A stretch of 64,000 bases of DNA from Neobacillus cucumis. GTDB lineage: Bacteria; Bacillota; Bacilli; Bacillales; Cytobacillaceae. Under the pieces are notes generated by a model. That model did not search any database and had not been told where the DNA came from. It was given only the letters and a program-made list of their open reading frames with translations. Below are positions 35,245-44,655 of the stretch, piece after piece (positions within the stretch are counted from its first letter, which is position 1; the number at the start of each line of letters is the position of its first letter). The stretch covers positions 62,001-126,000 of the forward strand of contig NZ_JAFBEX010000013.1 of the NCBI RefSeq assembly GCF_016908975.1, in the 5' to 3' direction. Position numbers and translations under genes: made by a program.

Positions 35245-36447
35245 TTGGAGAAGTTGCAACATGGAACGACTGGATTTCGAAAGGCTAATTTTGCTCTCTT
35301 TGCAGGAGGATTTATTACCTTTTCGATTCTTTATGATGTCCAGCCTTTATTACCTATCTTTACAAAAGAATTTGATGTCACGGCAGCAACTGGGAGTCTG
35401 ACATTATCAGTCACGACCTTTACTCTTGCGCTTTCAATGATATTGATTAGTTCTTTATCTGAAGCGTGGGGGAGAAAAACGATTATGTCGGCTTCTCTGC
35501 TCTTATCGTCACTAATTGTCATATTCACGGCTTTTAGCCCGACCTTTAGCTCTTTACTCGGCTTTCGCGTACTCCAAGGGGTAGTGCTCTCGGGACTTCC
35601 TGCAATCGCAATGGCTTATCTTGGTGAAGAAGTAGATCCCAAAAGCCTTGGAATCGCAATGGGAATTTACATTAGTGGAAATTCCATTGGCGGAATGGCG
35701 GGCAGAATTATAACTGGATCGCTTACAGACTTATTCTCTTGGCGGATTGCGATGGGGAGTATAGGGATCATCAGTTTCATCCTAAGCATCTGGTTTTGGT
35801 TTCATCTGCCAAATTCCCGTTATTTTAAACCTAAGCCATTAAAGCTAAAAGCACTTAGCAACTCCCTGGTTGGTCATTTAAAAGATCCAGCCCTTTTGTG
35901 TTTGTTTTGCATCGCCTTTATCCTAATGGGCAGCTTTGTTACTTTATACAACTATATTGGCTTTGAACTGCTCGCACCGCCCTATCACTTAAGTCAAACC
36001 CTAGTGGGCTGGATTTTTATTGTTTATCTGACCGGTACGTTTAGTTCCACTTGGATGGGACGTCTTTCCGATAGCTTGGGACGGAAAAAGGTCTTATGGA
36101 TTGGTCTATCCATTATGGCTGCGGGGGCCGTCTTAACCTTAGCGGCATCACTAGTGCTAAAAATTATTGGGATTGCGGTCTTTACGTTTGGCTTTTTTGG
36201 TTCCCATTCGATTGCTTCGAGCTGGGTGGGGAGAAGGGCGCGAGAGGCTAAAGCGCAAGCATCATCGCTTTATTTATTCTTTTATTACTCCGGTTCTAGC
36301 ATCGCGGGTACTGCCGGCGGCTTTTTCTGGTCACATTTTGCTTGGAAAGGAGTAATCGGTTTTATCATTTGTTTACTCTTACTCGCCTTTCCGTTATCGC
36401 TCAAGCTATCTTCTGTATCAGGGAAACCGGTACAGGCTTTAAACTGA
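35245..36447 (+). CDS. MFS transporter
   Basis: 400 aa, 12 membrane segments. MFS motif A appears after TM2 (SLSEAWGRKTIMSASL) and again in the second half (RLSDSLGRKKVLWIGL). The opening FAGGFITFSILYDVQPLLPIF and the YLGEEVDPKSLGIAMGIYISGN segment are typical of the YnfM/YybF-like branch of drug or metabolite exporters. The start is TTG behind AAGGAAGAAGG. The cargo is unknown. Confidence 0.85.
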   Translation: MEKLQHGTTGFRKANFALFAGGFITFSILYDVQPLLPIFTKEFDVTAATGSLTLSVTTFTLALSMILISSLSEAWGRKTIMSASLLLSSLIVIFTAFSPTFSSLLGFRVLQGVVLSGLPAIAMAYLGEEVDPKSLGIAMGIYISGNSIGGMAGRIITGSLTDLFSWRIAMGSIGIISFILSIWFWFHLPNSRYFKPKPLKLKALSNSLVGHLKDPALLCLFCIAFILMGSFVTLYNYIGFELLAPPYHLSQTLVGWIFIVYLTGTFSSTWMGRLSDSLGRKKVLWIGLSIMAAGAVLTLAASLVLKIIGIAVFTFGFFGSHSIASSWVGRRAREAKAQASSLYLFFYYSGSSIAGTAGGFFWSHFAWKGVIGFIICLLLLAFPLSLKLSSVSGKPVQALN

Positions 36448-36475
36448 ACCTTTCAACAAAGAAAGGTTCTTTTTT
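36446..36475 (+). terminator. Terminator of the MFS gene
   Basis: GAACCTTTC (36446-36454) and GAAAGGTTC (36461-36469) followed by TTTTTT. Confidence 0.95.
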
Positions 36476-36541
36476 CATTGGAAAAGTCTAAATTTCTAAA
36501 AGATGAGTATGATTTTAAAAGAAAGGGAGGGGATAGGGAAA

Positions 36542-37657
36542 ATGGCGAAATCAATTGGTATATTAGGTGTCGGCCAGGCCGGCGGAAATATTGCGGAAAT
36601 TGCTGCCTCGATGGGCTTTCAAGCCGCGCTCATTAATACAAATAAACGCGATGGCACAGTGAATGCGAGGGTCGAAAACAAATACTTTGTTCCAGGTTAC
36701 AGTGGGGCAGGTCAGGATAGGTCGATTGGGTTAAAAGCCGTCAATGAGAATTACCGGGAGTTAATTGATTTTGTCAAAAATTCTTTTAAGAATATTAAAC
36801 TGTTATTAGTAGCCTTTTCGACAGATGGTGGAACAGGGTCAGGGATGAGTCCGCTCCTTATGGACATATTACTGGACCAGCTGCCAGGTGTCAGTATTGG
36901 AGCAATCGCAGTCGTCCCGGATCGGAATGTTCTAGCTGGAAACCGCATCAATGCGGCGACCTGCATCGCAGAGATTTCTAGGATTGAGGCTCTATCATCC
37001 GTCTTCCTTGTCGATAATGATCAGTTGCGGAAGTTAAATCCGCAGTCCAGTAAACATCAAGTCTATCTTTCTTCCAATCATCAAGTCATGGATGCCATCA
37101 ATCATGTTCTGCAAGTGACGAAGAAAAGCTCCTTTTTTGGGAATTTTGACGGAACGGATTTAATGAATATACTTAACACAAGAGGAGTCACGATCATCTC
37201 CACCACTACGATTACGGATGCAAAGTCGACTGCTGATGTCACAAGTAAAATTCAACAATCGTGGGTAAATTCTATTTTTTGCCCAGTTGAATCAACGGGT
37301 GTCATCAGAGCAGGGTTAATCTATGAAGGTCCGGAAAATATGGCGAAACTGATTAATGTCCCATCCATTTTTGAAGGAGTTGGGGAACCGCTCGAATTAT
37401 TCGAAGGAACCTATATTACCGAGTCAGATCCTACCATTACCACCGTCCTAGCGGGTCTCGCTTTTCCATCCCGCCGCTTGAAGGCACTTGAAGATCTGCT
37501 TGAGAAAAATAAAGAACGCCTCCAGCAACTGGCTAAAAAGGAGTATTCTCAGCATTATGAGTCACAAGTTACTTGGGCGTCTAACCTAAAAGCGCGACCG
37601 CAGGAGAAGAAACCAACTGCAAATATTGCATCAAAAATAACTAAATATCAAAAGTAA
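36542..37657 (+). CDS. Tubulin/FtsZ-like GTPase (non-FtsZ)
   Basis: 371 aa from ATG at 36542 (MAKSIGILGVGQAGGN), with GGGAGGGG 9 bases upstream. GTPase fold elements: T1 GVGQAGGN (9-16), T4 signature STDGGTGSGM (93-102; the usual first Gly is Asp), ribose/base region GNRINAAT, and T7 NFDGTDLMNILNTRG with N201, D203, D206 as in the catalytic loop NxDxxD. It is too divergent for FtsZ (T4 would be GGGTGTGA) and shorter than TubZ. The basic tail (after about 320) may bind a partner or DNA. It is a single-gene unit between two terminators, with no TubR-like regulator beside it. Confidence 0.8.
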   Translation: MAKSIGILGVGQAGGNIAEIAASMGFQAALINTNKRDGTVNARVENKYFVPGYSGAGQDRSIGLKAVNENYRELIDFVKNSFKNIKLLLVAFSTDGGTGSGMSPLLMDILLDQLPGVSIGAIAVVPDRNVLAGNRINAATCIAEISRIEALSSVFLVDNDQLRKLNPQSSKHQVYLSSNHQVMDAINHVLQVTKKSSFFGNFDGTDLMNILNTRGVTIISTTTITDAKSTADVTSKIQQSWVNSIFCPVESTGVIRAGLIYEGPENMAKLINVPSIFEGVGEPLELFEGTYITESDPTITTVLAGLAFPSRRLKALEDLLEKNKERLQQLAKKEYSQHYESQVTWASNLKARPQEKKPTANIASKITKYQK

Positions 37658-37661
37658 ATGG

Positions 37662-37698
37662 AAGGGTTAGTCTCAAATACCGAGGCTGACCCTTTTTT
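37662..37698 (+). terminator. Terminator of the tubulin-like gene
   Basis: AAGGGTTAGTCTC pairs with GAGGCTGACCCTT, then TTTTTT. Confidence 0.9.
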
Positions 37699-37875
37699 AT
37701 TATCCAGCTTAAGCGCCTAGCCCCTTTCGCTTTTATTATTGGGTATTTGTTCCTTTTTTAGGGTAAAATGAATTGAAGGTGTTTATATAATACGAAAAAC
37801 TAGTGGGTTCTGCCATTTTTAAGCTAAAATAATCTAGGTAATATGTTTTGTTTTTAAAAAAAGGAGAAATGAACG

Positions 37876-38637
37876 ATGTGGGAAGAAATTGTTTCAAACT
37901 TTACCTCCATGCTGAATTGGCATATGTGGGCAGATGTGTTAACCTCACCGAAGGCGTGGGGATTAATTGTATCGTTAGCGGTGCTAGAATGTATCTTATC
38001 TGCAGATAATGCTTTGGTTTTATCAGCATTTGTGAAACCATTGCCAAAGAAGCAGCAAAAGAAGGCTCTAGTTTATGGACTTTGGGGGGCGTATTTATTC
38101 CGGTTTATCTTTATCGGACTAGGAACGTTTTTAATTAGGCTTTGGTTTATTAAGTTGATTGGTGCAGCTTATTTACTTTGGCTATCCGTCAAGTTTTTTA
38201 TAGACAAGTTTAAAAGTAAAGAAGACGGAGAAGAGGAAGATGTGCGTGAACCTAAGGGCTGGCTGACTCAAACTTTTGGTGTTTTCTGGGCAACCGTTAT
38301 TAGTGTAGAGCTAATGGATTTGGCCTTTTCCGTTGATAGTATTTTAACAGCATTGGCTGTTTCCGATGAAGTTTGGGTTGTTTTATTAGGTGGTATGATT
38401 GGGATTCTCTTGATGCGAGGAGTGGCGACCTTCTTTATCAGTTTAATGAACAGGGTCCCAGAGCTCGAAACAACTGCGTATTTCTTAATCCTGTTTATTG
38501 CAGTTAAAATGGGGCTGACTCTGCTCAATTTCGAGATACCAAATGAAATGTTTATTGTCGTGTTGGTGGTCGCCTTTGTGATTACGTTTATTGTTCATGG
38601 CATTCGGAAAAATAGGACAGAAAGATTATCCAATTAA
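37876..38637 (+). CDS. TerC-family membrane protein (YkoY/MeeY-like)
   Basis: 253 aa, about seven membrane segments. The two conserved acidic motifs are present: LECILSADNALVL and ELMDLAFSVDSILTA. B. subtilis relatives export manganese, in part to metalate secreted proteins. A cytoplasmic acidic loop (KSKEDGEEEDVREP) lies between TM3 and TM4. I looked for a yybP-ykoY manganese riboswitch upstream and did not see one. ATG follows AAAGGAG. Confidence 0.88.
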   Translation: MWEEIVSNFTSMLNWHMWADVLTSPKAWGLIVSLAVLECILSADNALVLSAFVKPLPKKQQKKALVYGLWGAYLFRFIFIGLGTFLIRLWFIKLIGAAYLLWLSVKFFIDKFKSKEDGEEEDVREPKGWLTQTFGVFWATVISVELMDLAFSVDSILTALAVSDEVWVVLLGGMIGILLMRGVATFFISLMNRVPELETTAYFLILFIAVKMGLTLLNFEIPNEMFIVVLVVAFVITFIVHGIRKNRTERLSN

Positions 38638-38689
38638 AATGCTTGGCTGCTATTGACATTAAGGTTAAGAAAACTCAATATGGATATAA

Positions 38690-38728
38690 AAGCAGAGGAA
38701 TACATCAATGGTTCTTCTGCTTTTTTTT
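38690..38728 (+). terminator. Terminator of the TerC gene
   Basis: AGCAGAGGAA (38691-38700) pairs with TTCTTCTGCT, followed by T8. Confidence 0.85.
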
Positions 38729-38768
38729 GCCTTAATTCAGATAATTACTAGATAAATAGGGGATACGT

Positions 38769-39518
38769 ATGTTTAATTTATTTCATTTAAATGCCTCTGA
38801 GTGGGTTTGGATCATAGTGGCGGCGGTTTTGATAGGTTTTTCGAAAACGGGAATTAGTGCTTTTTCGATGCCGGTCATCCCGATTATTGCTTTAATCTTT
38901 GGAGGTAAAGAGTCAACGGGAATGATCTTGCCTTTATTAATTATTGGGGATATTTTTGCGATATATTATTATAATCGCCACGCTGACTGGAAAGACATAA
39001 AAGCTCTGTTGCCATGGGTGGTAGCTGGTCTGATTTTAGGACTGCTGGTGGGTGAGTATACAAATGATGCCCAATTTAAGATGATTATCTCTATTTGTGT
39101 TATTTTATGCTTAATCATTTTATTGTATATGGAGCGAAAGGGAGAAGGAGTAAAAGTGCCTAAGGGTAAGTGGTTTTATGCCTTAACAGGCGCCCTTAGT
39201 GGATTTACCTCGATGATCGGAAATGCTGCAGGACCAATCTTTAGTGTTTTTTTATTAGCAAAAGGATTTAAGAAAGATAAATTTTTAGGCACAACTGCTT
39301 GGTTTTTCTTTTTGGTTAATATTTCGAAGGTACCTATGCAAGCTTTGGCATGGCATAATATTCATTTAAAAACGCTGTTGTTTAGCCTTATGATGATTCC
39401 AGCGATTGCTGTTGGTGCCGTTTTGGGAGCATTTTTAATTAAAAGAATCAATGAAAAGCCGTTTCGGATTCTTATTCTAGTAGTTACTGCTTTATCTGCA
39501 ATAAGATTATTAATCTAA
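38769..39518 (+). CDS. TSUP-family transporter (sulfite exporter TauE/SafE)
   Basis: 249 aa, about eight membrane segments in two halves. Family text: IGFSKTGISAFSMPVIPIIA in TM1-2 and GALSGFTSMIGNAAGPIFSVF in the second half. Members move organosulfonates, sulfite or other small anions; the cargo here is not known. It is a single gene between terminators. Confidence 0.85.
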   Translation: MFNLFHLNASEWVWIIVAAVLIGFSKTGISAFSMPVIPIIALIFGGKESTGMILPLLIIGDIFAIYYYNRHADWKDIKALLPWVVAGLILGLLVGEYTNDAQFKMIISICVILCLIILLYMERKGEGVKVPKGKWFYALTGALSGFTSMIGNAAGPIFSVFLLAKGFKKDKFLGTTAWFFFLVNISKVPMQALAWHNIHLKTLLFSLMMIPAIAVGAVLGAFLIKRINEKPFRILILVVTALSAIRLLI

Positions 39519-39521
39519 CAA

Positions 39522-39563
39522 AAAACAGGACTAAGATCAAATCGCCTTAGTCCTGTTTTTATT
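39522..39563. terminator. Bidirectional terminator
   Basis: AAAAACAGGACTAAG pairs with CTTAGTCCTGTTTTT. It serves the TSUP gene on plus and the glycosyltransferase gene on minus. Confidence 0.95.
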
Positions 39564-39574
39564 AGGTAAAATAC

Positions 39575-41827
39575 CTAGTCTTTATAAACATACAACGTCT
39601 CCCCGCCGAAACGACCAAACGATGTTTGAATTTGTGAGCTAGTAGCTGATTGCCATTCGCTACTCGGAACTTCTTCACAATTATCCTTAATCCACTGTGT
39701 CACCGATTCACTTTGATTACCGCCCATACCTCCACGGCCTGAGATTAAGAAGAACTTCACATATCCGGCCTTCGCCATTTTTTCCAATTTTGCAGGCGTT
39801 AGAGCCGGGTCACTGCCAGAAAAACCGCCCATGGCCATAACGGAATAATCCGTATTAAGGATATAAGGAGCTGCAGTCTGCGTGCTGTCGGTTGCTAAGA
39901 AATATTTTTCACCGTCATAATTTTTTTCTAAATACGAAAGTAATGCAGTGTTTAATTGATTTCGATTATCCATCGTTTTACCGGCATTTGCTGGAGCACT
40001 TGCCGGAATGCTGGCAGAATCTTGATTTGTAGGTGGTGTCATGCTGCCATCTTGAGTTTGTGAGCCAGATGCAGAATTGCCACTCGTATCTTGTGCGCCC
40101 TCTGGTGCAATATTACCAGCCCCTCCTGGGAAGCCCATATTAGCTGCCATTCGAGCACCTCCGCCCATTCCGCCCATACCCGAACCTGGTCCTGCGATGG
40201 GAGTGCTTGCATTATTGGTTTTATTAATCGTTATACCCGTCCAGTATAACGGCAAAATCAATAAGGCTAGCAAGGCTGCCATTGGTAAGGCAGGGGAATA
40301 CGTTTCTTTTTTCATGCGCTGAACCATAAGAATAAACAGGATAACCCCGACAAGAACCGTTCCAACTACCAAAAATTTGGATTGTGAATTTTGGTTAAGA
40401 ATTAATGCCTCAAAAAGGAATGTAGTCAAAATGCCACAAGGCAGAAGCCCAGATTTCCATCCGTCATTGGTTGTAAAGTAATTCCAGAGCATTGTCCACC
40501 CAATTCCCACTAATGCCGCAATCGCTGGTCCCATCATACTTAAATAATATTGATGGAAGAACTGAGCCATGCTGAAGAAAATCATCATGGGAATCAACCA
40601 GGTAAGCCAAAAGGCAGCAAATTTGATGCGCATGTCAAATTTCTTTGTTTTCCTAAATTCCGCGAATAAACCAATGACAGCAAAAAGAATAAATGGTAAT
40701 AACCAGCTTATTTGTCCGGAAAGTTCAGATGAGAATAAACGTAATGGACCGGCAGTACCAGTGCCAAACATCCCGCCTGTACCGCCGCCCATTTTACCGC
40801 CCATGCCGACTTGGAGGTTTGGCGGAGCGCCGTTACCCATTGGAGCTTGGGTGTTAGAGGAACTATCCGTCACAGCAGTTCCTTGGTTACTAGATGCGGC
40901 TGTTCCCTGGGTTCCTTGGGCTTGCCCAGAAGCAGCTGCTGACTGATTAGATGGAGTCTGCCCATTGCTAGTATTGGTTGTGGAACTATTATCTTTGTTT
41001 TGAACCGCAGTAGATGCACTACCCATACTTTTGGTCCCTTTATTTTGTCCTAGCAAACGCTGGATCCCATTATAGCCAAACGCCAGCTCCAGGACAGAAT
41101 TGGTCTGACTGCTTCCGATATATGGTCTCTCACTAGCCGGAACAGAATCCACCGCTACCGCCCAGGATAAAGAAATTCCGGCCATAACCACGGTTGCAGC
41201 GATTAAATGCAGCAGCCGTTTCTTCCAGGTTAATTTCACAGCCATCCAATAAAACAAGAAAATCGCTGGTACAACCATATAGGCTTGCAGCATTTTAATA
41301 TTAAAGCCAACACCGATTAAGGTAACACTTAGAATTAGCCAGCCTAGCTTTTTCTGATCGACGGCTTTCATCACGGCCCAGGCAGCTATTAATAGGGTGA
41401 GTATTAAAATACTGTCCACATTATTTGTCCGAACAACAGCCACAAAAATGGGTGAGCAGGCAAGAACCAAACTGGATAATAGTCCCGCTGTGCGACTGAA
41501 TTTTGGCTTAACAAGTATATACATAAGAAAAACTGAAATAACACCTGCTAGAGCTTCCGGCAGTAAGACACTAAAATCACTAAGTCCAAAAATTTTGGCA
41601 CTTAATGTTTGAATCCACAGCGCCACAGGGGGTTTATCCACTGTGATGAAGCCTTCAGGATCAAATGATGCATAGAAAAAAGCATGGAAATTTTGCATCA
41701 TACTTTTGACTGCGGCTGTATAGTAGGTGTTTGTTCCAGCATTATTCAAATTATAAAAATTTAACCCTAACGAGAATAGGAGTATCCCAACTAAGAGATA
41801 ATCCACTCTTTTCATGAATGCTTTCAT
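39575..41827 (-). CDS. Glycosyltransferase family 39 membrane protein (YkcB-like)
   Basis: 750 aa from ATG at 41827 (MKAFMKRVDYLLVG), with GGAAGGT upstream. The N-terminal half is an ArnT/PMT-type membrane enzyme: NAGTNTYYTAAVKSM, then DPEGFITVDKPPVALWIQ with the catalytic acidic residues in the first outer loop. It should move a sugar from a polyprenyl-phosphate donor to an outside acceptor. Two outside inserts are low-complexity: about 265-355 (Ser/Thr/Asn/Gln, then GMGGKMGGG) and about 545-620 (GPGSGMGGMGGG, then Ser/Pro/Ala). The paired gene at 41847 makes the lipid-linked donor. Confidence 0.85.
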   Translation of the reverse strand: MKAFMKRVDYLLVGILLFSLGLNFYNLNNAGTNTYYTAAVKSMMQNFHAFFYASFDPEGFITVDKPPVALWIQTLSAKIFGLSDFSVLLPEALAGVISVFLMYILVKPKFSRTAGLLSSLVLACSPIFVAVVRTNNVDSILILTLLIAAWAVMKAVDQKKLGWLILSVTLIGVGFNIKMLQAYMVVPAIFLFYWMAVKLTWKKRLLHLIAATVVMAGISLSWAVAVDSVPASERPYIGSSQTNSVLELAFGYNGIQRLLGQNKGTKSMGSASTAVQNKDNSSTTNTSNGQTPSNQSAAASGQAQGTQGTAASSNQGTAVTDSSSNTQAPMGNGAPPNLQVGMGGKMGGGTGGMFGTGTAGPLRLFSSELSGQISWLLPFILFAVIGLFAEFRKTKKFDMRIKFAAFWLTWLIPMMIFFSMAQFFHQYYLSMMGPAIAALVGIGWTMLWNYFTTNDGWKSGLLPCGILTTFLFEALILNQNSQSKFLVVGTVLVGVILFILMVQRMKKETYSPALPMAALLALLILPLYWTGITINKTNNASTPIAGPGSGMGGMGGGARMAANMGFPGGAGNIAPEGAQDTSGNSASGSQTQDGSMTPPTNQDSASIPASAPANAGKTMDNRNQLNTALLSYLEKNYDGEKYFLATDSTQTAAPYILNTDYSVMAMGGFSGSDPALTPAKLEKMAKAGYVKFFLISGRGGMGGNQSESVTQWIKDNCEEVPSSEWQSATSSQIQTSFGRFGGETLYVYKD

Positions 41828-41846
41828 TTCATTACCTTCCATATGG

Positions 41847-42833
41847 TTATTTTTTAAGCGTAATTGGTACTGGGTTGTTTCTTCTCAAGTTATTTCTTTC
41901 TTCCAGCCCGTAGTAATCACGGACAATATACAATGGACGATTTTTGGTTTCATCATAAATTCGTCCGATATATTCACCCATAATTCCAAGTAAAACAAGC
42001 ACAAACGAACTAAAAAACAATTGAATGATAATTAGTGAAGACCATCCGGGGACTGTTGCATCGGTGAAAATTTTTAAATAGCAAACATAAAACATATAAA
42101 TCAAACCAGCAATTGCGAGGAATGCTCCCGCATAACTCGCCAATTTCAAAGGTTTGTAGGAAAACGATGTGATTCCGTCCATTGACAGTTTTAACATCCG
42201 CTTTAATGGGTACTTCGTTTCACCAGCCGCCCGCGCGTCTCTCTCGTATTCAATGGCGATCTGCCGGAAACCTACCCAGCTAGCCATCCCGCGGACAAAT
42301 CGGTTTTTTTCGCGGAGGCCTTTCATTTCCCCTACGACCTTTCGATCCATGAGACGGAAGTCCCCGGTATCAAGCGGAATATCAATATCGGTCATGAAGC
42401 GGAGTGTTCGATAGAAGAGGGAGGCAGATTGCTTTTTAAAAAAGCTTTCGCCTTTTCGGGACAGACGCTTCGCATAGATAACATCATAGCCTTCCATCCA
42501 TTTGTCAATCATGTCCAAAATCAATTCAGGAGGGTCCTGCAAATCAGCGTCAATAATGACAACTGCTTCCCCTTGTGCATAATCCATCCCGGCAGAAATC
42601 GCTACTTGATGTCCAAAATTCCGTGAAAAGTTAATGAGTTTGACTTTTTTATCATTTCGTCCGAGTTCAACAAGGATTTCCTCTGTTGTGTCCTTACTGC
42701 CATCATTAATAAAAAGCAGTTCATAAGGGGCATTCGTAGAGTTCATCACAGAGGTTAATCGCTGATACGTTTTTTTTATGACCTCTTCTTCATTAAAAAC
42801 AGGTACAATAATCGAATATTTTATATTTTTCAC
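41847..42833 (-). CDS. Polyprenyl-phosphate glycosyltransferase, GT2 (YkcC-like)
   Basis: 328 aa. The GT2 domain (residues 5-230) has IIVPVFNEEEVI, the DxD region in IIDADLQDPPE, and GAGETKYPLKR-like acceptor text (AAGETKYPLKRMLKLSMDGI). Two C-terminal membrane helices follow (about 235-262 and 272-300), as in dolichol-phosphate mannose synthase-like proteins (GtrB, YkcC). It makes a polyprenyl-phosphate sugar in the inner leaflet for the GT39 enzyme. The stop lies 19 bases from the GT39 start, so the two genes form an operon. Confidence 0.88.
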   Translation of the reverse strand: MKNIKYSIIVPVFNEEEVIKKTYQRLTSVMNSTNAPYELLFINDGSKDTTEEILVELGRNDKKVKLINFSRNFGHQVAISAGMDYAQGEAVVIIDADLQDPPELILDMIDKWMEGYDVIYAKRLSRKGESFFKKQSASLFYRTLRFMTDIDIPLDTGDFRLMDRKVVGEMKGLREKNRFVRGMASWVGFRQIAIEYERDARAAGETKYPLKRMLKLSMDGITSFSYKPLKLASYAGAFLAIAGLIYMFYVCYLKIFTDATVPGWSSLIIIQLFFSSFVLVLLGIMGEYIGRIYDETKNRPLYIVRDYYGLEERNNLRRNNPVPITLKK

Positions 42834-42992
42834 TGTTTAATTCTCCTTTCAAATAAATGGGTGAGAATGTTACCGTGAGTTATCTGACCCTACTTTAACG
42901 AATGAAACTTAATTAATTCTTAAAAATGATTTTTCTTTACGCATGAATTGATATACTTAATGGGACTGACTAACTTTTAAGGGGAGATTACA

Positions 42993-43907
42993 GTGATTAA
43001 ATTCGGTGTCATTGGGCTCGGGGATATAGCGCAAAAGGCATATTTGCCGGTTTATAGTAGTTTGAAGGATGTAGAATTTCACTTTTTTACACGTAACCAG
43101 GAAAAACTGAAGTCGATTGGCAGTAAATACAGGTTTGAACATCTCCACTCTACTTTAGAGTCTTTGCTGAGCAGTGGTATATCAGGAGCGTTTGTTCATT
43201 CCTCGACGGCCTCACATGAAGAGGTAATTGAACAGCTTTTACAACATAATATCCATGTGTTTGTGGATAAGCCCATCACAGATCATTATGAAGGCGCTAA
43301 ACGGCTAGTTGAATTAGCCGAACGAAAGGGCTTAATCTTAATGACAGGGTTCAATCGAAGATATGCGAACTTTTACCAGCAGCTAAAGGGAGTTACTGAT
43401 CCCAATATGGTTTTGGTTCAGAAGCATCGGAAGGCATTGCCAGGTGAACCAAGAAATTTTATCTATGATGATTTCATTCATGTGGTCGATACGATGAGAT
43501 ACCTATTTCCGAACCCAGTTGAAGATTTAGTGGTTAATGGCAGAATCGTTGACGGGACTCTTTACCATGTTGTCGTTCAGTTTATTTCAAATGGAGCAAC
43601 CGCGATTGGCATCATGAATAGGGACAATGGTACAAATGAAGAAATCGCTGAGGTAATGGGACCTTTGGAGAAGCGTAGTGTACATAATATCTCAAAATTA
43701 GTGGTTTCAAAGGGAATGGAAACCATTGAAGTACGAGGCAGTGACTGGGAGCCGACTCTTAAAAAACGTGGTTTCGAGCAAATGGTTGCAGATTTCGTAC
43801 ACGCGGTTACAACCAATTCAAAGCCTGCTATTTCAGGAGCAGACTCCCTAGAGACGCATAAAATCTGTGAGGAAATACTGGTAAAATTAGACAGTCATTT
43901 AGTGTAA
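42993..43907 (+). CDS. Gfo/Idh/MocA-family oxidoreductase
   Basis: 304 aa, GTG start behind AAGGGGAG. The Rossmann motif is GVIGLGDIAQKAYLPV, and the family EKP motif appears as VDKPITDH (residues about 90-97), with Lys for cofactor/substrate and a conserved GFNRRYANFY after it. FIYDDFIHVVDTMRYLF matches the substrate-side histidine segment. It should be an NAD(P)-dependent sugar or inositol-like dehydrogenase. It is a single gene with its own terminator, and its substrate is unknown. Confidence 0.85.
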   Translation: MIKFGVIGLGDIAQKAYLPVYSSLKDVEFHFFTRNQEKLKSIGSKYRFEHLHSTLESLLSSGISGAFVHSSTASHEEVIEQLLQHNIHVFVDKPITDHYEGAKRLVELAERKGLILMTGFNRRYANFYQQLKGVTDPNMVLVQKHRKALPGEPRNFIYDDFIHVVDTMRYLFPNPVEDLVVNGRIVDGTLYHVVVQFISNGATAIGIMNRDNGTNEEIAEVMGPLEKRSVHNISKLVVSKGMETIEVRGSDWEPTLKKRGFEQMVADFVHAVTTNSKPAISGADSLETHKICEEILVKLDSHLV

Positions 43908-43930
43908 AGATGCTGAAGATATAAAGAAGT

Positions 43931-43963
43931 GCCGCTTAGATTCATAACCTAAGCGGCTTTTTT
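43931..43963 (+). terminator. Terminator of the oxidoreductase gene
   Basis: GCCGCTTAG pairs with CTAAGCGGC, followed by TTTTTT. Confidence 0.95.
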
Positions 43964-44013
43964 AGGTTCACTTTGTTAAAATAAAGGGGAAAAAGTGTTT
44001 ATAGGAGTTTCCG

Positions 44014-44625
44014 ATGAGAGAATATTATTTTGATAAATTATTGAATATTAAAACCCGAGGCGACCAGCAGGGATTTAACAAGAGTTTGCATTATCACCGT
44101 TATGAGCCTACACCATACAGCGGACTAGAGGAACTTTTCCGTTATTATGACATTAACAGAGATGACCATATAGTGGACTTTGGCTCGGGGAAGGGGCGGT
44201 TAAATTTTTTCCTTCATTATTTTTATGATGTAACGGTTGTAGGGGTAGAAATGAACGAAGAACTTTATCAAGAGGCGCTGTTAAATCAAAAGCGTTATGT
44301 GAAAAAGAATGGAAAGGACAAAATCCGATTTATTTGCTGTTTAGCAGAAGCGTATGAAATCACCAGCTTAGATAATCGTTTTTATTTTTTTAATCCGTTC
44401 TCGATTCAAGTGTTCCGTAAAGTGGTGAACAATATCCTGCGCTCTTTGGAGGAGGCGCCACGGGAAGTGGAGCTGGTGTTATATTATCCTTCTGAGGATT
44501 ATATTTATTTTTTAGAGCAGGACACGGCCTTTGAACGGAAGATGGAAGTCACCTTACCGTATGTCTATGAAAATAACCCGAATGAACGCTTTTTAATTTA
44601 TCGATTTGGCGCTGTAAGTTTTTAA
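44014..44625 (+). CDS. SAM-dependent methyltransferase
   Basis: 203 aa. Motif I is HIVDFGSGKGRLNFFLHYF (residues about 53-70), followed by the acidic VVGVEMNEELY and the later FYFFNPFSIQVF, in which NPF replaces the usual DPP motif. This looks like the small class I family found as single genes in Bacillaceae. NPF/DPP loops occur in N-methyltransferases of bases or protein Gln, so such a target is possible but unproven. It starts at ATG with TAGGAG upstream. Confidence 0.72.
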   Translation: MREYYFDKLLNIKTRGDQQGFNKSLHYHRYEPTPYSGLEELFRYYDINRDDHIVDFGSGKGRLNFFLHYFYDVTVVGVEMNEELYQEALLNQKRYVKKNGKDKIRFICCLAEAYEITSLDNRFYFFNPFSIQVFRKVVNNILRSLEEAPREVELVLYYPSEDYIYFLEQDTAFERKMEVTLPYVYENNPNERFLIYRFGAVSF

Positions 44626-44655
44626 GAAAGTACTTTATGTCGATGTTGACTCAGG

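Noticed and set aside
37700..37875. yybP-ykoY manganese riboswitch upstream of the TerC gene
   Set aside because: The conserved loops of that riboswitch are not visible in this AT-rich leader.
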